Below, one piece after another: positions 36,106 through 46,018 of a stretch of 64,000 nt of DNA. A program made the position numbers and the translations under genes. How positions within the stretch are numbered: the first letter of the stretch is position 1; each line of letters opens with the position of its first letter. The stretch comes from Lewinellaceae bacterium (GTDB lineage Bacteria > Bacteroidota > Bacteroidia > Chitinophagales > Saprospiraceae), in assembly GCA_016716135.1 (NCBI GenBank), contig JADJWX010000004.1, positions 372,001 to 436,000 of the forward strand. Direction: 5' to 3'. The notes below the pieces were generated by a model. The model searched no databases. It saw only the letters and a list, made by a program, of their open reading frames with translations, and was not told the DNA's origin.

Positions 36106-36140
36106 TACTCGTCCTACGACTTGAAGTCGTAGGACGAGTA
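36106..36140. repeat. Perfect 35-base palindrome, possible bidirectional terminator
   Basis: TACTCGTCCTACGACTT, a single G, then its exact reverse complement AAGTCGTAGGACGAGTA. It lies between convergent genes and is preceded by a run of T, so it could end transcription in the leftward direction. The same sequence recurs, split by an insertion, at 40850-41152. Confidence 0.8.
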
Positions 36141-36152
36141 CCCAATTAAAAA

Positions 36153-38335
36153 TCATCGACTCAAAACCACCTTCCGCGTCGTCGAGTATCCTTCACCGGC
36201 AATCGAAAGCAGGTACACGCCGGTGGGCAAAGCGCCCAGGTCCAGTTGCTGACCGTCGCGGGCATGTTGCACGAGCTGGATTTGTTTTCCGGTAAAATCG
36301 CTCAGCAGGAGCGTGGCTTCGCCGGTTTCGGGCAGTTGCACCCGCAGGAGTCCGGTGGTCGGGTTGGGCATGACCCGCACCTGGGCCAGCAGTTCCGGCG
36401 CGCCGGTGGAGGAGGCCTGGCCCGGGCTTATTTTACGCAAGCTGTTTTGCGTCCGGTTGGTGTACCAGATCGCGCCGTCGGGACCGACTTTCAACCCGGT
36501 GATCCCCGGCTGGCCGGTGGCGATGCGGCCGATTTCGGCAAAATTGTTATCCATATCGTACACCACAATATCGCCGGTTGCGTAATCGCTGACCAGCAAA
36601 CGGTTTTCGATGAACTCGATGCCGGACGGACGGCTCAGGCCCTGATCAATGATAACTTCCCAGGTGACCGTATTGACGGCGGAGTGCTCGGCCAGGGGTT
36701 CATTGATCAGGGGCAGCGTGTTGTTCACCTGGCCGGAGTTGATGTCGAGGCGCAGTACCCGGTCGTTTCCGTTGTCCACCACGTACAGCCAGCCGCTTGC
36801 CTTGTCGAGTACGAGGTGGCTGGGTACGGGCCGGTCGGCTTTCACCTTGATTTCGGTGTAGCGGCGGACGATGGCATCGCTGTGATCGTCGTTACCGGGA
36901 CCGTGGTCTTCCTGAAAATCGTAGCGCACGAGGGTTTCGTTCCAGCCGTCAAAAACCCAGTACACGTTGTCTACTTCGTGGGCAATACCCATGCTGTAGG
37001 GGCTGCCGTGCAGCATATCGATATGGCTACCGTTGCCGCCGGAGGGCATGGCGTAAATCGCCGGATCGCTCGACCAAAGCGTGGGGCCGGTGAAAGTGCC
37101 GTTGTTGTGGTTGGCATCTTTTACGCCGGGTGAGTTGGCCCAGTTGAAGTTGTCGCCGAAAGCAATGCCGGTCGGCAGCGACATGAAGTGCCAGGCGTTG
37201 CCGTCGACGCGGTGCAGGAAACTTTGGTCGGGCGTGCCGGCGTCGTAAATGGTAAGCGTGCTGCCGCCGATATCTTCGTTGCGTTCATTGATCACCCAGA
37301 GCTCGTTTTTCCCGAGTATCGGGAAAAAATCGAGGTCGGTCGGGAGGTTGAGCTGATTGGCGGGTGTAGGAATCGTTTCAAAAACCGGCGGGGTGGCCAG
37401 CATCTCGTCGATGCGGTTTGGCGGAACGACATGGGGGTAAATTTCCGTTTCAAAAATCATGCTGTTGTTGTCCGGATTTTCGTCGCTTTGTCCATTGACT
37501 TTATCGATCCGCACGTCAATCGAATACGTGCCTGGCGCGGCCGGCAACCAGTTTGTCGGGTGTTCAAACTCGTAGGAAGTAAACGGGGCTATGTTCAGAT
37601 TGCTCAGCGTGATTCCAACCGGATCGAAAGGCAGCAGGGTGTAACTGATTTCCAGTTCGTTGATGGTGGCGGTTCCATTGTTGAACACCACCCTCGAATG
37701 GGGAACGAAACATATTGATCGCCAAAACCAGGCACATTCAACGCTGTTATCGCGGCGTCCAGGCTTTTCGGTTCTGCGATCACCACATTATCGAGCGCCA
37801 TGCCGTAGAGCCAGCCGCCGTCATCGTTGTACCGCACAGCCACGTAAACAGCACTTTTTCCGGCCATGGCGCTCAAATCGACGATCACCTGCTCCCATCC
37901 CGAATGCCCGGGAAAAGTGTGCACCACCGTCCAGTTGATTTTATCTTCCGATACTTCAACCGTACCTGCTTCCGTAGCGCCCTGGTAGGTTTTGCGGCCA
38001 AAAAACAGGTCCGCCTTGAAAACCGGGTTGAGCGCAGTGCTCAGATCAATTGCCGGGGTGATGAGGTAATCCTCGGATTTATCACAATCACATTTGTCAT
38101 CATTGGTAGCAGCAATACGCTGCGAGCCATTGGAGGGGATGCCAAACGATTGGGTGGACAGCGCCGTTGGCGTACCCACCAGCCAACCGCCGTCGGAAGC
38201 CTTGGTTTGCACACTCCAGCCTGCCGGCAGGCCCGGCGCTTCAAAATTTTCTTCAAATAAAATTTGGGCTGAAAGCCCGCAAATACATAAAAACAGAGAA
38301 AGACAGGTAGACAGGAATAGTTTCATCGATTGCAA
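36153..38335 (-). CDS. Secreted NHL/beta-propeller-like protein with T9SS tail (frameshift near 37701)
   Basis: About 727 residues after adding one C to the run at 37700-37703 (plus strand gggg), which joins FGDQYVSFPHSRVVFNNGTATINELE. Signal peptide (KLFLSTCLSLFLCICGLSAQ), an N-terminal jelly-roll module (about 25-195, ILFEENFEAPGLPAGWSVQT ... MALDNVVIAE), a CARDB-like Ig module (about 200-290), a beta-propeller of NHL type (about 320-640: LWVINERNEDIGGSTLTIYD, LYVVDNGNDRVLRLDINSG, DGAIWYTNRTQNSLRKI), and a T9SS type A tail (VMPNPTTGLLRVQLPETGEA ... GVYLLSI). Probably a cell-surface or released protein; substrate unknown. Confidence 0.83.
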
Positions 38336-38344
38336 TTATTCGGT

Positions 38345-38383
38345 TAAAAAAACATCCGGGTAGCTGTTGCTATCACCCGGATG
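38345..38383 (-). terminator. Rho-independent terminator after copA
   Basis: On the minus strand CATCCGGGT (38383-38375) and ACCCGGATG (38361-38353) form a 9-bp GC-rich stem with a 13-base loop, followed by a run of seven T (38351-38345). It sits between the copper ATPase stop at 38465 and the T9SS gene start at 38335, in the right direction for copA. Confidence 0.7.
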
Positions 38384-38464
38384 ATGCAAAAAAACGCATT
38401 TTCCAAGGAGCTACCCCGTCAATACCCTGTCGATTGTCGAGAATGGCAGAGAAAATAAAATGCA

Positions 38465-40705
38465 CTAGGCGGTCCACTTCAGCCGCAAACTATTCCCCAC
38501 CACGCTCACCGAGCTCAGTGCCATGGCAGCGCTGGCAAGCATGGGGTTGAGCAAAAAGCCGTTCACCGGGTACAGCAGCCCCGCTGCGACCGGAATACCC
38601 ACGAGATTGTAAATAAAAGCCCAAAAGAGATTCTGCCGGATGGTGGCCACCGTGCGCCGCGACAACCGGATGGCCTCCGGGATTTTGTTCAGGTCATTCC
38701 CGATCAGCGTCATTTTGGCTACATCCATGGCGATATCGGAGCCTTTGCCCATGGCGATGCTCACATCGGCACGGGCGAGTGCCTGGCTGTCGTTGATCCC
38801 GTCGCCGGCCATGGCCACCACCTTGCCCCGGCGTTGTAAATCCTGCACATAATTTTCCTTGCCGGCGGGCAAAACCTCGGCCTGGAAATGGTCAATGCCA
38901 ACCTGTGCCGCGACGGCCGCTGCGGTTTGCCGGTTATCGCCGGTGAGCAGGTGCACTTCGATGCCCATGTCTTGCAGGGTGCGCACCGCTTCGGCGGATT
39001 CCGGCTTAACGGGATCGGCAATGGCCGCCACAGCCAGCACGTTTTGGTGGTTGGCAAAGTAAATGACGGTTTTGGCTTCGGCAGACCAGCGGTCGGCTTG
39101 TTGCCGGAGGGCTTCCGGAAGTTCCAGTTTATGCTCCTGCATCAGCGTTCGGTTTCCGGCATAAACAGCCTGCCCCCGGTATTCACCTTCCACACCTTTG
39201 CCGGTGATGCTTTCCACCCGGCCGAGAATAACCGGTTTTGCCTGCCCTTCCAGGTTTGCCACGACGGCATCGGCCAGCGGGTGTCCGGCATTTTGTTCCA
39301 GGGTGAAGAATACGTTGGTCCAGTAGGCTGCATCCACGCCGTCGGCCCATTTCCAGGCTTCGACTGCGGGTTTCCCGGCTGTGATGGTGCCGGTTTTATC
39401 GAGCACTACCGCCTGGATTTGCTTGGCGCGTTCGAGGCTTTCGGCGTCTTTGATCAGGATGCCTTTTTGGGCGCCCTTGCCCACCCCAACCATGATGGCG
39501 GTCGGGGTGGCCAGACCCAATGCGCATGGGCAGGCAATCACCAGCACGGTAACGAGGGCCAGCATGCCATGGATAAATCCACCGGACCCGCCGAAGGCCC
39601 ACCAGGCGCCAAAAGCGAGCAGGGCAATGCCCATTACTACCGGCACGAAAATTCCGGCAATACGGTCGGCCAGTTTTTGCACCGGGGCCTTTGACCCCTG
39701 GGCATCCTCCACCTGGCGGATAATTTGCGCCAGCAGGGTATCGCGCCCAACTTTTTCGGCGACAAACTGAAAACTGCCTTTTTGATTGACGGTACCGGCA
39801 AGCACCGGATCGCCGGGCGCCTTGGGCACCGGTACCGGTTCGCCGCTCAGCATGCTCTCATCCACGTAGGAATTGCCTTGCCGGACGGCGCCGTCGACCG
39901 GCACTTTTTCACCGGGTTTCACGAGCAGCAGGTTTCCGACCTGCACCTGTTCGACGGGGATTTCCATGGTATGGCCGCCTTTGTGCACGATGGTGACGGT
40001 TTTCGCCTGCAAGCCCATCAGTTTTTTTATCGCCGAAGCGGTGCCTGCTTTGGCGCGTTCTTCGAGCAGGCGTCCCAGCAGGATAAACGCAATGATGATC
40101 CCGGCCGCTTCAAAATACACGTGCGCTTCGAGGCCACGGCTGAGCCAGAATTCCGGAAACAACAGGTTGAACACGCTGAACAGGTAGGCCACGCCCGTAC
40201 TCAGGGCAACCAGGGTGTCCATGTTTGCCGAGCGGTGGCGCGCCTGTTTCCAGGCATTCACAAAAAACGAGCGGCCCAACCAGGCCACCAGGGGTGTAGC
40301 CAAGGCCCAGGCGATATAGCCGGCATAGGGCAGGTGCATGAAAAACATGCTCAGCACACCCAGCGGAACAGCCAGGGCTACCGCCCAAATAGTGCGGCGG
40401 CGCAAGGCGGCATAGTGCCGGTGGCGGCTATCGTCGAGGGCCTCCCGGGCTTCGGGGGTTTCCTCCACCACGAGGTCATAGCCTGCGCTTTGCACGGCAT
40501 TTCGCAACTCTGCGGGGGAAATACTATCCGGGTCAAAATCCACCTGCACGGTTTGCGCAGCAAAATTTACAGCGGCGCCGGATACCCCGGACTGATTTTT
40601 CAGCACCGACTCAACGCTGGCTGCGCAGCCGGCGCAGTGCATACCGGTAACGGGGAATTGTTTGCGTTGTTTTTTTTCAGGGCCGGAAGACAGTACAGCA
40701 TTCAT
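38465..40705 (-). CDS. copA: Copper-exporting P1B-type ATPase
   Basis: 746 residues. One N-terminal heavy-metal domain with GMHCAGCAASVE (CxxC), eight expected membrane spans, actuator SGEPVPV, the transmembrane metal site CPCALGLATPTAIMVG, phosphorylation site DKTGTIT, the HP locus (QNAGHPLADAV) and the hinge GDGINDSQALARADVSIAMG. CPC with the downstream Met/Ser pattern indicates monovalent copper. It pumps copper from the cytoplasm. No CopZ, CueR or CsoR gene is adjacent. The terminator hairpin at 38345-38383 closes the unit. Confidence 0.93.
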   Translation of the reverse strand: MNAVLSSGPEKKQRKQFPVTGMHCAGCAASVESVLKNQSGVSGAAVNFAAQTVQVDFDPDSISPAELRNAVQSAGYDLVVEETPEAREALDDSRHRHYAALRRRTIWAVALAVPLGVLSMFFMHLPYAGYIAWALATPLVAWLGRSFFVNAWKQARHRSANMDTLVALSTGVAYLFSVFNLLFPEFWLSRGLEAHVYFEAAGIIIAFILLGRLLEERAKAGTASAIKKLMGLQAKTVTIVHKGGHTMEIPVEQVQVGNLLLVKPGEKVPVDGAVRQGNSYVDESMLSGEPVPVPKAPGDPVLAGTVNQKGSFQFVAEKVGRDTLLAQIIRQVEDAQGSKAPVQKLADRIAGIFVPVVMGIALLAFGAWWAFGGSGGFIHGMLALVTVLVIACPCALGLATPTAIMVGVGKGAQKGILIKDAESLERAKQIQAVVLDKTGTITAGKPAVEAWKWADGVDAAYWTNVFFTLEQNAGHPLADAVVANLEGQAKPVILGRVESITGKGVEGEYRGQAVYAGNRTLMQEHKLELPEALRQQADRWSAEAKTVIYFANHQNVLAVAAIADPVKPESAEAVRTLQDMGIEVHLLTGDNRQTAAAVAAQVGIDHFQAEVLPAGKENYVQDLQRRGKVVAMAGDGINDSQALARADVSIAMGKGSDIAMDVAKMTLIGNDLNKIPEAIRLSRRTVATIRQNLFWAFIYNLVGIPVAAGLLYPVNGFLLNPMLASAAMALSSVSVVGNSLRLKWTA

Positions 40706-41235
40706 AATTAATTGATTTAATGCTGCGAAGCTCGGGGTTTTGCATTCCGGCGCTGTTACAAAATTGGGGATGAATGTTGTGATATTTCACCGTTGGTGGA
40801 CGGGTGTTTGAATTTCTTACGTTAAACGGAACGAGCCCTCTGAGGTGAGTACTCGTCCTACGACTTGAAGTCTGTCCATTACACACAGATCCGTTTAGTT
40901 TAAATTTTTCGGCTTTCCGCGTATCAACCCCACCCCCATCCTCTCCCCCAGCGGGGAGGGGGGCCTGATTTCGTGTTACTTATCGATTGCGTAAACGAAA
41001 TCTAATAATAGTTTGAGGGCAAGCCCCCCTCCCATTTGGGGGAGGGGATGGGGGTGGGGTTGACACGCGGCTGAATAAAGGCACTTAAGCCAAAAAAATT
41101 CATTTTCGACAACTTGTGTGTAATGCACAGACTTGAAGTCGTAGGACGAGTAAGGCCCCTCCCTGTCTCGTGGATCTTTTTTTTATTCCAAAAAGGCCCA
41201 AAGAGAAACGGAGAACCCAATTTTAGGCATTCCCG
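40706..41235. other. 530-base intergenic region dominated by repeat element
   Basis: Lies between the starts/ends of copA and the DUF4153 gene, both leftward. 40850-41152 is the nested element described separately. The flanks (40706-40849 and 41153-41235) hold no gene, and no clear copper-responsive operator or TAnnTTTG promoter word was found for copA. Confidence 0.6.
40850..41152. mobile_element. MITE-like insertion (257 bp) in a palindrome, with 11-bp target duplication
   Basis: The palindrome seen whole at 36106-36140 is here opened in its centre. Left half TACTCGTCCTAC plus GACTTGAAGTC (40862-40872), then a 257-base insert (40873-41129), then GACTTGAAGTC again (41130-41140) and GTAGGACGAGTA. 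The insert has terminal inverted repeats TGTCCATTACACACA and TGTGTGTAATGCACA (14 of 15 match) and begins TG, ends CA. Within it is a second inverted repeat of C/G-rich blocks (about 40925-40962, CCCCACCCCCATCCTCTCCC; about 41022-41061). No transposase is encoded, so it would be a non-autonomous element. Confidence 0.8.
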
Positions 41236-43038
41236 TCATTTCACAAACAACAATCCGTTCAAACTTTCCATTTTCAAATCCGGCGTACGCGCATCAAAAC
41301 GCGCTTCGCGCAAATGCAGCCGCCCGGTCGATTTGGCGCTTTTTAGCTCAAGTACCATCGAACTGTCGGGTAGTGCGTAGTATTCATTCCCGCCGGCCAT
41401 TGTTTTCCAGGCTTGCATGGCCGGGCGCAGGTCGAAGGAGTCCACGGCAACTTTCCCGACCGGCCCGTAGAGCAGCAGGAACTGTTGATTTTCAGAAAAT
41501 GCCACGACGGTTGTTTTCTTCCGCTTGCGTGTCGGTGCGCCTTTGTACAGTTCGACCTGGTAAAACTGGCGGAACCCGGCGATGTTCCCGGATTGAGATT
41601 GCTGCTGCATGGGATACACCGAAATCACACGTTGCAGGGCGTAGGACTGCCCTTCAGGCGCGACATTCAGCCAGTTGGCAATGGCAGTGGCCTGGCTGCG
41701 GGCGGCGTATTTTCCCGTGTCAGGTTCAATCGTTTGGATAGGTACCGGCAACCAGGGTTCGATGCGATCCAAAGCATCGCGGTTGCCCAAAAAGCGCAGG
41801 CACGACACGATCCGGTCGGCATCTTCGCCGGTGAGTTGGTCGCCTCCGGGTTTTAGTTTGTCGCCGTCGAAGCGGTTATTTTTTTCGAGTAAATTTTTCA
41901 AAATGGCCGTTTGGTTGCGCTCGGCCACATTGAACGCACTGAACGGGCCCAGTACGGCAACCAGCACAAAAAGCCCCAGTGAAATGGGGATAAATTTGAT
42001 GTTGTCCGATTTCGAGCGCAAAAAGTACAGGCACATCACCAGCAGCCAAACACCGGCATGCGCCACATAGTACCGCTGTTCGGTAATGCCGTAGTCGGAA
42101 ATACGCCGGCCAATGGCGACGAACAACAAGCCAACCATCGGCAACAACACCCACCAGAACCAGCGCCGGTAGGCATGCACGAGTTTGTTGTCGGAGTAGT
42201 CAGGCAGCAGGTAGTTGATCAGGTAGGTAAAAATGCCGGCCACGGAAAAACCCAGGACCAGGGACGACACCCAGCCTTGCGGCAAATTCCAGGTCACAAG
42301 AATTTTGATCGAATAGGCGTACAGGATCAAGAAGTACAGCCCGACGATCGGGATCAGGATATACTGGCACAGGTTTTTAAAAATGACATTGTAGGCTTTT
42401 TCGCGTTCCTCAAAAGCGAATTTTTGCGGAAAATGGTAGAGGAAAAAAGTGGTCTGAAAAATACCGGCAAGCACGAAAAACAGGTATACGTACATTTTCC
42501 CGTCGATGTCCAGGTTGAACAATTCGTTCACTGCCAGCAAGGCCAGTGCCAACCCTGCATATAAAATAAACGTGTACACCGCCCCTACGACGAAATTGGC
42601 AAACAACTGTTTGTTGTACTCCCAAAAATCGGCCACGGCCAGCCGGTTCAGGTAGGGCGCTACGGCGACAAGCAAATGCGCCACGGCACAGAGCGCAAAA
42701 AAGCGGGGCAAATCCACCTCCTCCATCGTGGGCGCATGGATGTCGAACAGGAAATAATAGAGCCCTGCAGCCGCGAGCCCCAGGCTCTGAAGCGCCCAAT
42801 TGCGCGCACCCGACCAGGCCCTGGATTCCGCAAAGGCCGTCAGGCCGGTGCAAAGCGCCAGACCGAACAGGGCCATCAGACCGAGTTTGATCCAGTTTTC
42901 ATTCTCGGTCCCGCGATCGAATTCGACGGCCGTGATAAAAGAAAAAGTGGCAACCACCGCGCAAAGCATGGTGGCCGGAAAGCGTTGCCAGACTTGCAGG
43001 AAAGCCCGGAGCAAAATGGACGGGGAAGGGAGTTTCAT
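41236..43038 (-). CDS. DUF4153 multi-spanning membrane protein
   Basis: 600 residues; about ten to twelve membrane spans in the first 400 (FPATMLCAVVATFSFITAVEF, LGLMALFGLALCTGLTAF, FANFVVGAVYTFILYAGLAL, LILYAYSIKILV ...), then a soluble C-terminal region (about 400-600) that looks like an envelope domain (FNVAERNQTAILKNLLEKN, RVISVYPMQQQ). LPQGWVSSLVLGFSVAGIFTYLINYLL matches the DUF4153 core. Function is not known. Follows the repeat-rich gap; the upstream region holds repeat copy B. Confidence 0.82.
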   Translation of the reverse strand: MKLPSPSILLRAFLQVWQRFPATMLCAVVATFSFITAVEFDRGTENENWIKLGLMALFGLALCTGLTAFAESRAWSGARNWALQSLGLAAAGLYYFLFDIHAPTMEEVDLPRFFALCAVAHLLVAVAPYLNRLAVADFWEYNKQLFANFVVGAVYTFILYAGLALALLAVNELFNLDIDGKMYVYLFFVLAGIFQTTFFLYHFPQKFAFEEREKAYNVIFKNLCQYILIPIVGLYFLILYAYSIKILVTWNLPQGWVSSLVLGFSVAGIFTYLINYLLPDYSDNKLVHAYRRWFWWVLLPMVGLLFVAIGRRISDYGITEQRYYVAHAGVWLLVMCLYFLRSKSDNIKFIPISLGLFVLVAVLGPFSAFNVAERNQTAILKNLLEKNNRFDGDKLKPGGDQLTGEDADRIVSCLRFLGNRDALDRIEPWLPVPIQTIEPDTGKYAARSQATAIANWLNVAPEGQSYALQRVISVYPMQQQSQSGNIAGFRQFYQVELYKGAPTRKRKKTTVVAFSENQQFLLLYGPVGKVAVDSFDLRPAMQAWKTMAGGNEYYALPDSSMVLELKSAKSTGRLHLREARFDARTPDLKMESLNGLLFVK

Positions 43039-43056
43039 GTCGTTTCAGTTTTGAGT

Positions 43057-43187
43057 GAGGCTGTATCATACGTTTTTCTTTCAACACTAAGCGCACTAAA
43101 AACACTAAAACCACCCTATGAACTTAGTGAAAACTTAGTGTTACTTAGTGTTTTTAGTGGCAAAAACCATCTTATGAGACATTCTCC
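43057..43187. repeat. 130-bp dispersed inverted-repeat element, copy B
   Basis: Same element as at 9851-9980: begins GAGGCTGTATCATACG, continues TTTCAACACTAAGCGCACTA and ACTTAGTGAAAACTTAGTG, and ends CTTATGAGACATTCTCC. The two copies differ at scattered positions (for example TCATAGG versus TCATACG), and the right end is more diverged here. It occupies the space between the divergent DUF4153 and small secreted-protein genes. Confidence 0.8.
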
Positions 43188-43308
43188 GGAAAAAAACGTT
43201 GGCGGAGCAATTTGGCCAAGACAAAATTGTGTATCCCGTCGAGGGTTCATCTACCGCCAAGTATCTATTACCTATTTTTACGGCCTAAAGATGGTTAATT
43301 CAACGCTT

Positions 43309-43851
43309 ATGCAGAAATTATTGGTTTTGTGTGTGTTTTGCCTGAGTGTTCAGGCAGTTGCGGGTCAGGTTGCGGATACGCTGGGGTTCCCGGCCTCCTG
43401 GGCGGGCAGTTGGCATGGCGACCTGGAAATTTTTAATGCGCGGGGAAAGGTGCAAACAGTGCCCATGTGGATTGAAATTCAAAAAATCGACACGTCGACT
43501 ACCGGGCGCTATACCTTTGGGCTGGTGTACGGCTCCAAAGAAACGGATTGGCGCCCCTACGAACTGGTACCGGTAGATCCGGCAAAAGGCCTGTGGCGCG
43601 TGGATGAAAAAAACAGCATTGTCATGGAAAGTTACCTGTACGGGCCGAAACTTTTATGCTGGTTTACAGTTCAGGGAAGCAGGGTGCTATGCACCTATGA
43701 AAAACGGGAAACCGACCTGCTGTTTGAAGTGTATTCCGGGCAGGAAACTGCGGTGAGCACCACCGGAAATACGAAGCAGGAAGCGGAGGAAATTCCGGAG
43801 GTGCAGACCTTTCCGTTTAGTGTTTTTCAGCGGGCGGTGCTAAAACGATAA
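43309..43851 (+). CDS. Small secreted beta-rich protein of unknown function
   Basis: 180 residues from ATG 43309 (MQKLLVLCVFCLSVQAVAGQ, a signal peptide); a second ATG at 43291 would add six residues. The mature part alternates hydrophobic and polar residues with many Trp and Tyr: FPASWAGSWHGDLEIFNARG, VPMWIEIQKI, TGRYTFGLVYGSKETDWRPYEL, suggesting a lipocalin- or avidin-like barrel. No family was recognised with confidence. It ends 3 bases before the YdjM-type gene, so the two are probably co-transcribed. The open frame upstream to 42676 is antisense to DUF4153 and is not part of the gene. Confidence 0.7.
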   Translation: MQKLLVLCVFCLSVQAVAGQVADTLGFPASWAGSWHGDLEIFNARGKVQTVPMWIEIQKIDTSTTGRYTFGLVYGSKETDWRPYELVPVDPAKGLWRVDEKNSIVMESYLYGPKLLCWFTVQGSRVLCTYEKRETDLLFEVYSGQETAVSTTGNTKQEAEEIPEVQTFPFSVFQRAVLKR

Positions 43852-43854
43852 TAA

Positions 43855-45099
43855 ATGGACTCACTAACCCAAATCGTACTAGGCGCCGCCTGCGGCGAAG
43901 CGGTGGCTGGCCGCAAACTTGGCAACCGCGCCATGCTCTGGGGCGCCATTGGCGGCACTATCCCCGATCTGGATGTGATGGCCGAGTTTTTTTGCAGCCG
44001 AATGGATGCCATGGCATTTCACCGGGGTTTTATGCATTCGTTTTTGTTTGCCGCCATTGCACCGTGGATATTGGCGCAGCTGACCCTTTGGTTTTACAGC
44101 CAGGGCGTTTACCGGCTTCGAGGGTACAAACTGATTGCCATGCTGATCTGGCTGATCTTTTTTCTGGGTGCTGCAGCGGGGATCAATTTTATACCGGTGG
44201 TGCTCAACGGTCAGATCAGTTGGTACATCTTCACCCCTACCCTGCTGCTGGGCGCCTGGTTTACCTGGAAATTGTGGAAAGACTACTGGCGGCGCGACCT
44301 CAGCATGGTGCAGGCGCCGTACCTGACCTGGGTGGCCTTGTTTTTTACCAGCATTTTTACCCACCCGATTCTCGATTGTTTCACCAACTTCGGCACACAG
44401 GTCTTTCAGCCTTTTTCCGACTACCGGGTGCAGTGGACCACGGTGTCGGTGGTCGATCCGCTGTTTACTGTTCCGTTTGCTATTTTCATTTATTTGGCCT
44501 CCCGGTTCCATCGCGCCGAGCGGGCACGGTTGTACCTGACCTGGATCGGCATCCTGTGGGGTTGCGGCTACCTCGGCTACACCTACTGGAATAAACAACA
44601 GGCGAATACACTTTTTGAAAAAGGTTTGCAGGCCCAAAACATTCAATACCAGCGGTATATGACCGGACCAACCATTTTTAACAATGTCGTTTGGTACGGT
44701 GTGGCGGAGGGTGATACGGCGTATTATTTCGGCCAATCGGGATTTAATGATTGCAAACCCGGCTTTAATAAAATATCTGCGTTGCCCAAACGCCACGAGT
44801 TATTAAATCACATCCCCAAAGACGACAAAGCCTACCGGTTTTTGCGCTGGTTTTCCAACGGCTACTACGACGTACAGCAGTACAATGGTGATACCTTGCA
44901 GGTTAATGATCTTAGGTTCGGCCTGACAGGCGACACCCTGGAGGGCAACAACTACGTGTTCCCGTTTTTGCTGTTTAAAAATGAAACCGGGGCGTGGGAT
45001 ATTTATCAACACAACCGCTCCCCTCAAGACCCCGACAGGTTTCGGCGCTCCTTCGGGGAATTATGGGAACGGGCCTACGGCGCATCGTGCCACGAATGA
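43855..45099 (+). CDS. YdjM-type membrane-bound metal-dependent hydrolase family protein
   Basis: 414 residues. The N-terminus MDSLTQIVLGAACGEAVAGR, then GAIGGTIPDLDVM and AFHRGFMHSFLF, is the PF04307 signature: the D.D and H.G.HS residues are the proposed metal ligands. Four or five membrane spans follow to about residue 240; a further TH.ILDCFTNFG motif (HPILDCFTNFGTQ) lies at about residue 175. The last 160 residues are soluble and specific to this lineage. Biochemical role not established. Confidence 0.85.
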   Translation: MDSLTQIVLGAACGEAVAGRKLGNRAMLWGAIGGTIPDLDVMAEFFCSRMDAMAFHRGFMHSFLFAAIAPWILAQLTLWFYSQGVYRLRGYKLIAMLIWLIFFLGAAAGINFIPVVLNGQISWYIFTPTLLLGAWFTWKLWKDYWRRDLSMVQAPYLTWVALFFTSIFTHPILDCFTNFGTQVFQPFSDYRVQWTTVSVVDPLFTVPFAIFIYLASRFHRAERARLYLTWIGILWGCGYLGYTYWNKQQANTLFEKGLQAQNIQYQRYMTGPTIFNNVVWYGVAEGDTAYYFGQSGFNDCKPGFNKISALPKRHELLNHIPKDDKAYRFLRWFSNGYYDVQQYNGDTLQVNDLRFGLTGDTLEGNNYVFPFLLFKNETGAWDIYQHNRSPQDPDRFRRSFGELWERAYGASCHE

Positions 45100-45135
45100 C
45101 AGTAGAATAAACATTACGAAAACGACCAAACTTTT

Positions 45136-46017
45136 ATGAAACAACGCGCCATTACGGCCTTCTTTTTTGCTGCAATTATGATTGGGGGAATTTACTGGAA
45201 CATGCGCAGCTTCCAACTCCTGTTTACTATAATCGCCGGAGTAATGCTCTGGGAATTTTTTGGTTTGGTGTTTAGTTCTAAAGGCAAACCCAACCTGGGA
45301 GATAAAGTATTCGGGCTATTATTAGGCATCACCCCAGTTCTCTTTTTAGGCTCCCAAATTGTAAGTATTAGTTTCTGGTGGTGTGGTTTTGACTTACCGG
45401 AAGACCCCAAAGCGGCACATTTACAAAACTTGATAGAATATGCAGGTGCTGTGTTCCTTTTCCTTGGCCTCATTATAATGCCTATACTTTTAATAAAACT
45501 ATTTCAGCAAAGGAATTCCGTAGAAATCGCTGTGGGACACTACTTTTTCGGATTATTCTATATCGGCCTACCAATTATCCTTCTGTTCTCCATAGCAATG
45601 CCCGGTGCGATTTATTCCCCCAACCGAGTTTTCGGCCTGCTTTGGCTCATTTGGACAAACGATGTTTTCGCGTACCTGATCGGCTCGAAGTTTGGAAAAA
45701 CCAAACTTTTCGAGCGTATTTCACCTAAAAAAACCTGGGAAGGTACCATCGGCGGTGGAATTTGTACACTTGCCATGGCATGGGGATTGTCGCATTGGAT
45801 TGATAATTATAATCAATCGCAATGGCTGGCACTCGGCATCATCGTAGCACTCCTGGCTACCCCCGGCGATCTGATCGAAAGCATGCTCAAACGCAGCGCC
45901 GGCGTCAAGGATTCCGGCTCGCTTATGCCCGGGCATGGCGGCCTGCTCGACCGCTTCGACTCGTTTATTTTTGTCCTGCCTTTTGCCTGGCTGGCAGTGG
46001 TTTTACTGGGGGGCTAG
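45136..46017 (+). CDS. cdsA: Phosphatidate cytidylyltransferase
   Basis: 293 residues, about eight spans, full length. The family signature is complete: SMLKRSAGVKDSGSLMPGHGG followed by LLDRFDS; also SKFGKTKLFERISPKKTWEG upstream. It makes CDP-diacylglycerol from CTP and phosphatidic acid at the inner membrane, the branch point to phosphatidylethanolamine and other phospholipids. The stop codon TAG is the last part of GGGGGGCTAGGGC, which is also found, in a shared inverted-repeat context, at about 46253-46268. Confidence 0.93.
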   Translation: MKQRAITAFFFAAIMIGGIYWNMRSFQLLFTIIAGVMLWEFFGLVFSSKGKPNLGDKVFGLLLGITPVLFLGSQIVSISFWWCGFDLPEDPKAAHLQNLIEYAGAVFLFLGLIIMPILLIKLFQQRNSVEIAVGHYFFGLFYIGLPIILLFSIAMPGAIYSPNRVFGLLWLIWTNDVFAYLIGSKFGKTKLFERISPKKTWEGTIGGGICTLAMAWGLSHWIDNYNQSQWLALGIIVALLATPGDLIESMLKRSAGVKDSGSLMPGHGGLLDRFDSFIFVLPFAWLAVVLLGG

Positions 46018-46018
46018 G

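Noticed and set aside
42676..43308. Long N-terminal extension of the small secreted protein
   Set aside because: It is antisense to DUF4153 and crosses repeat copy B; the signal peptide starts at 43309.
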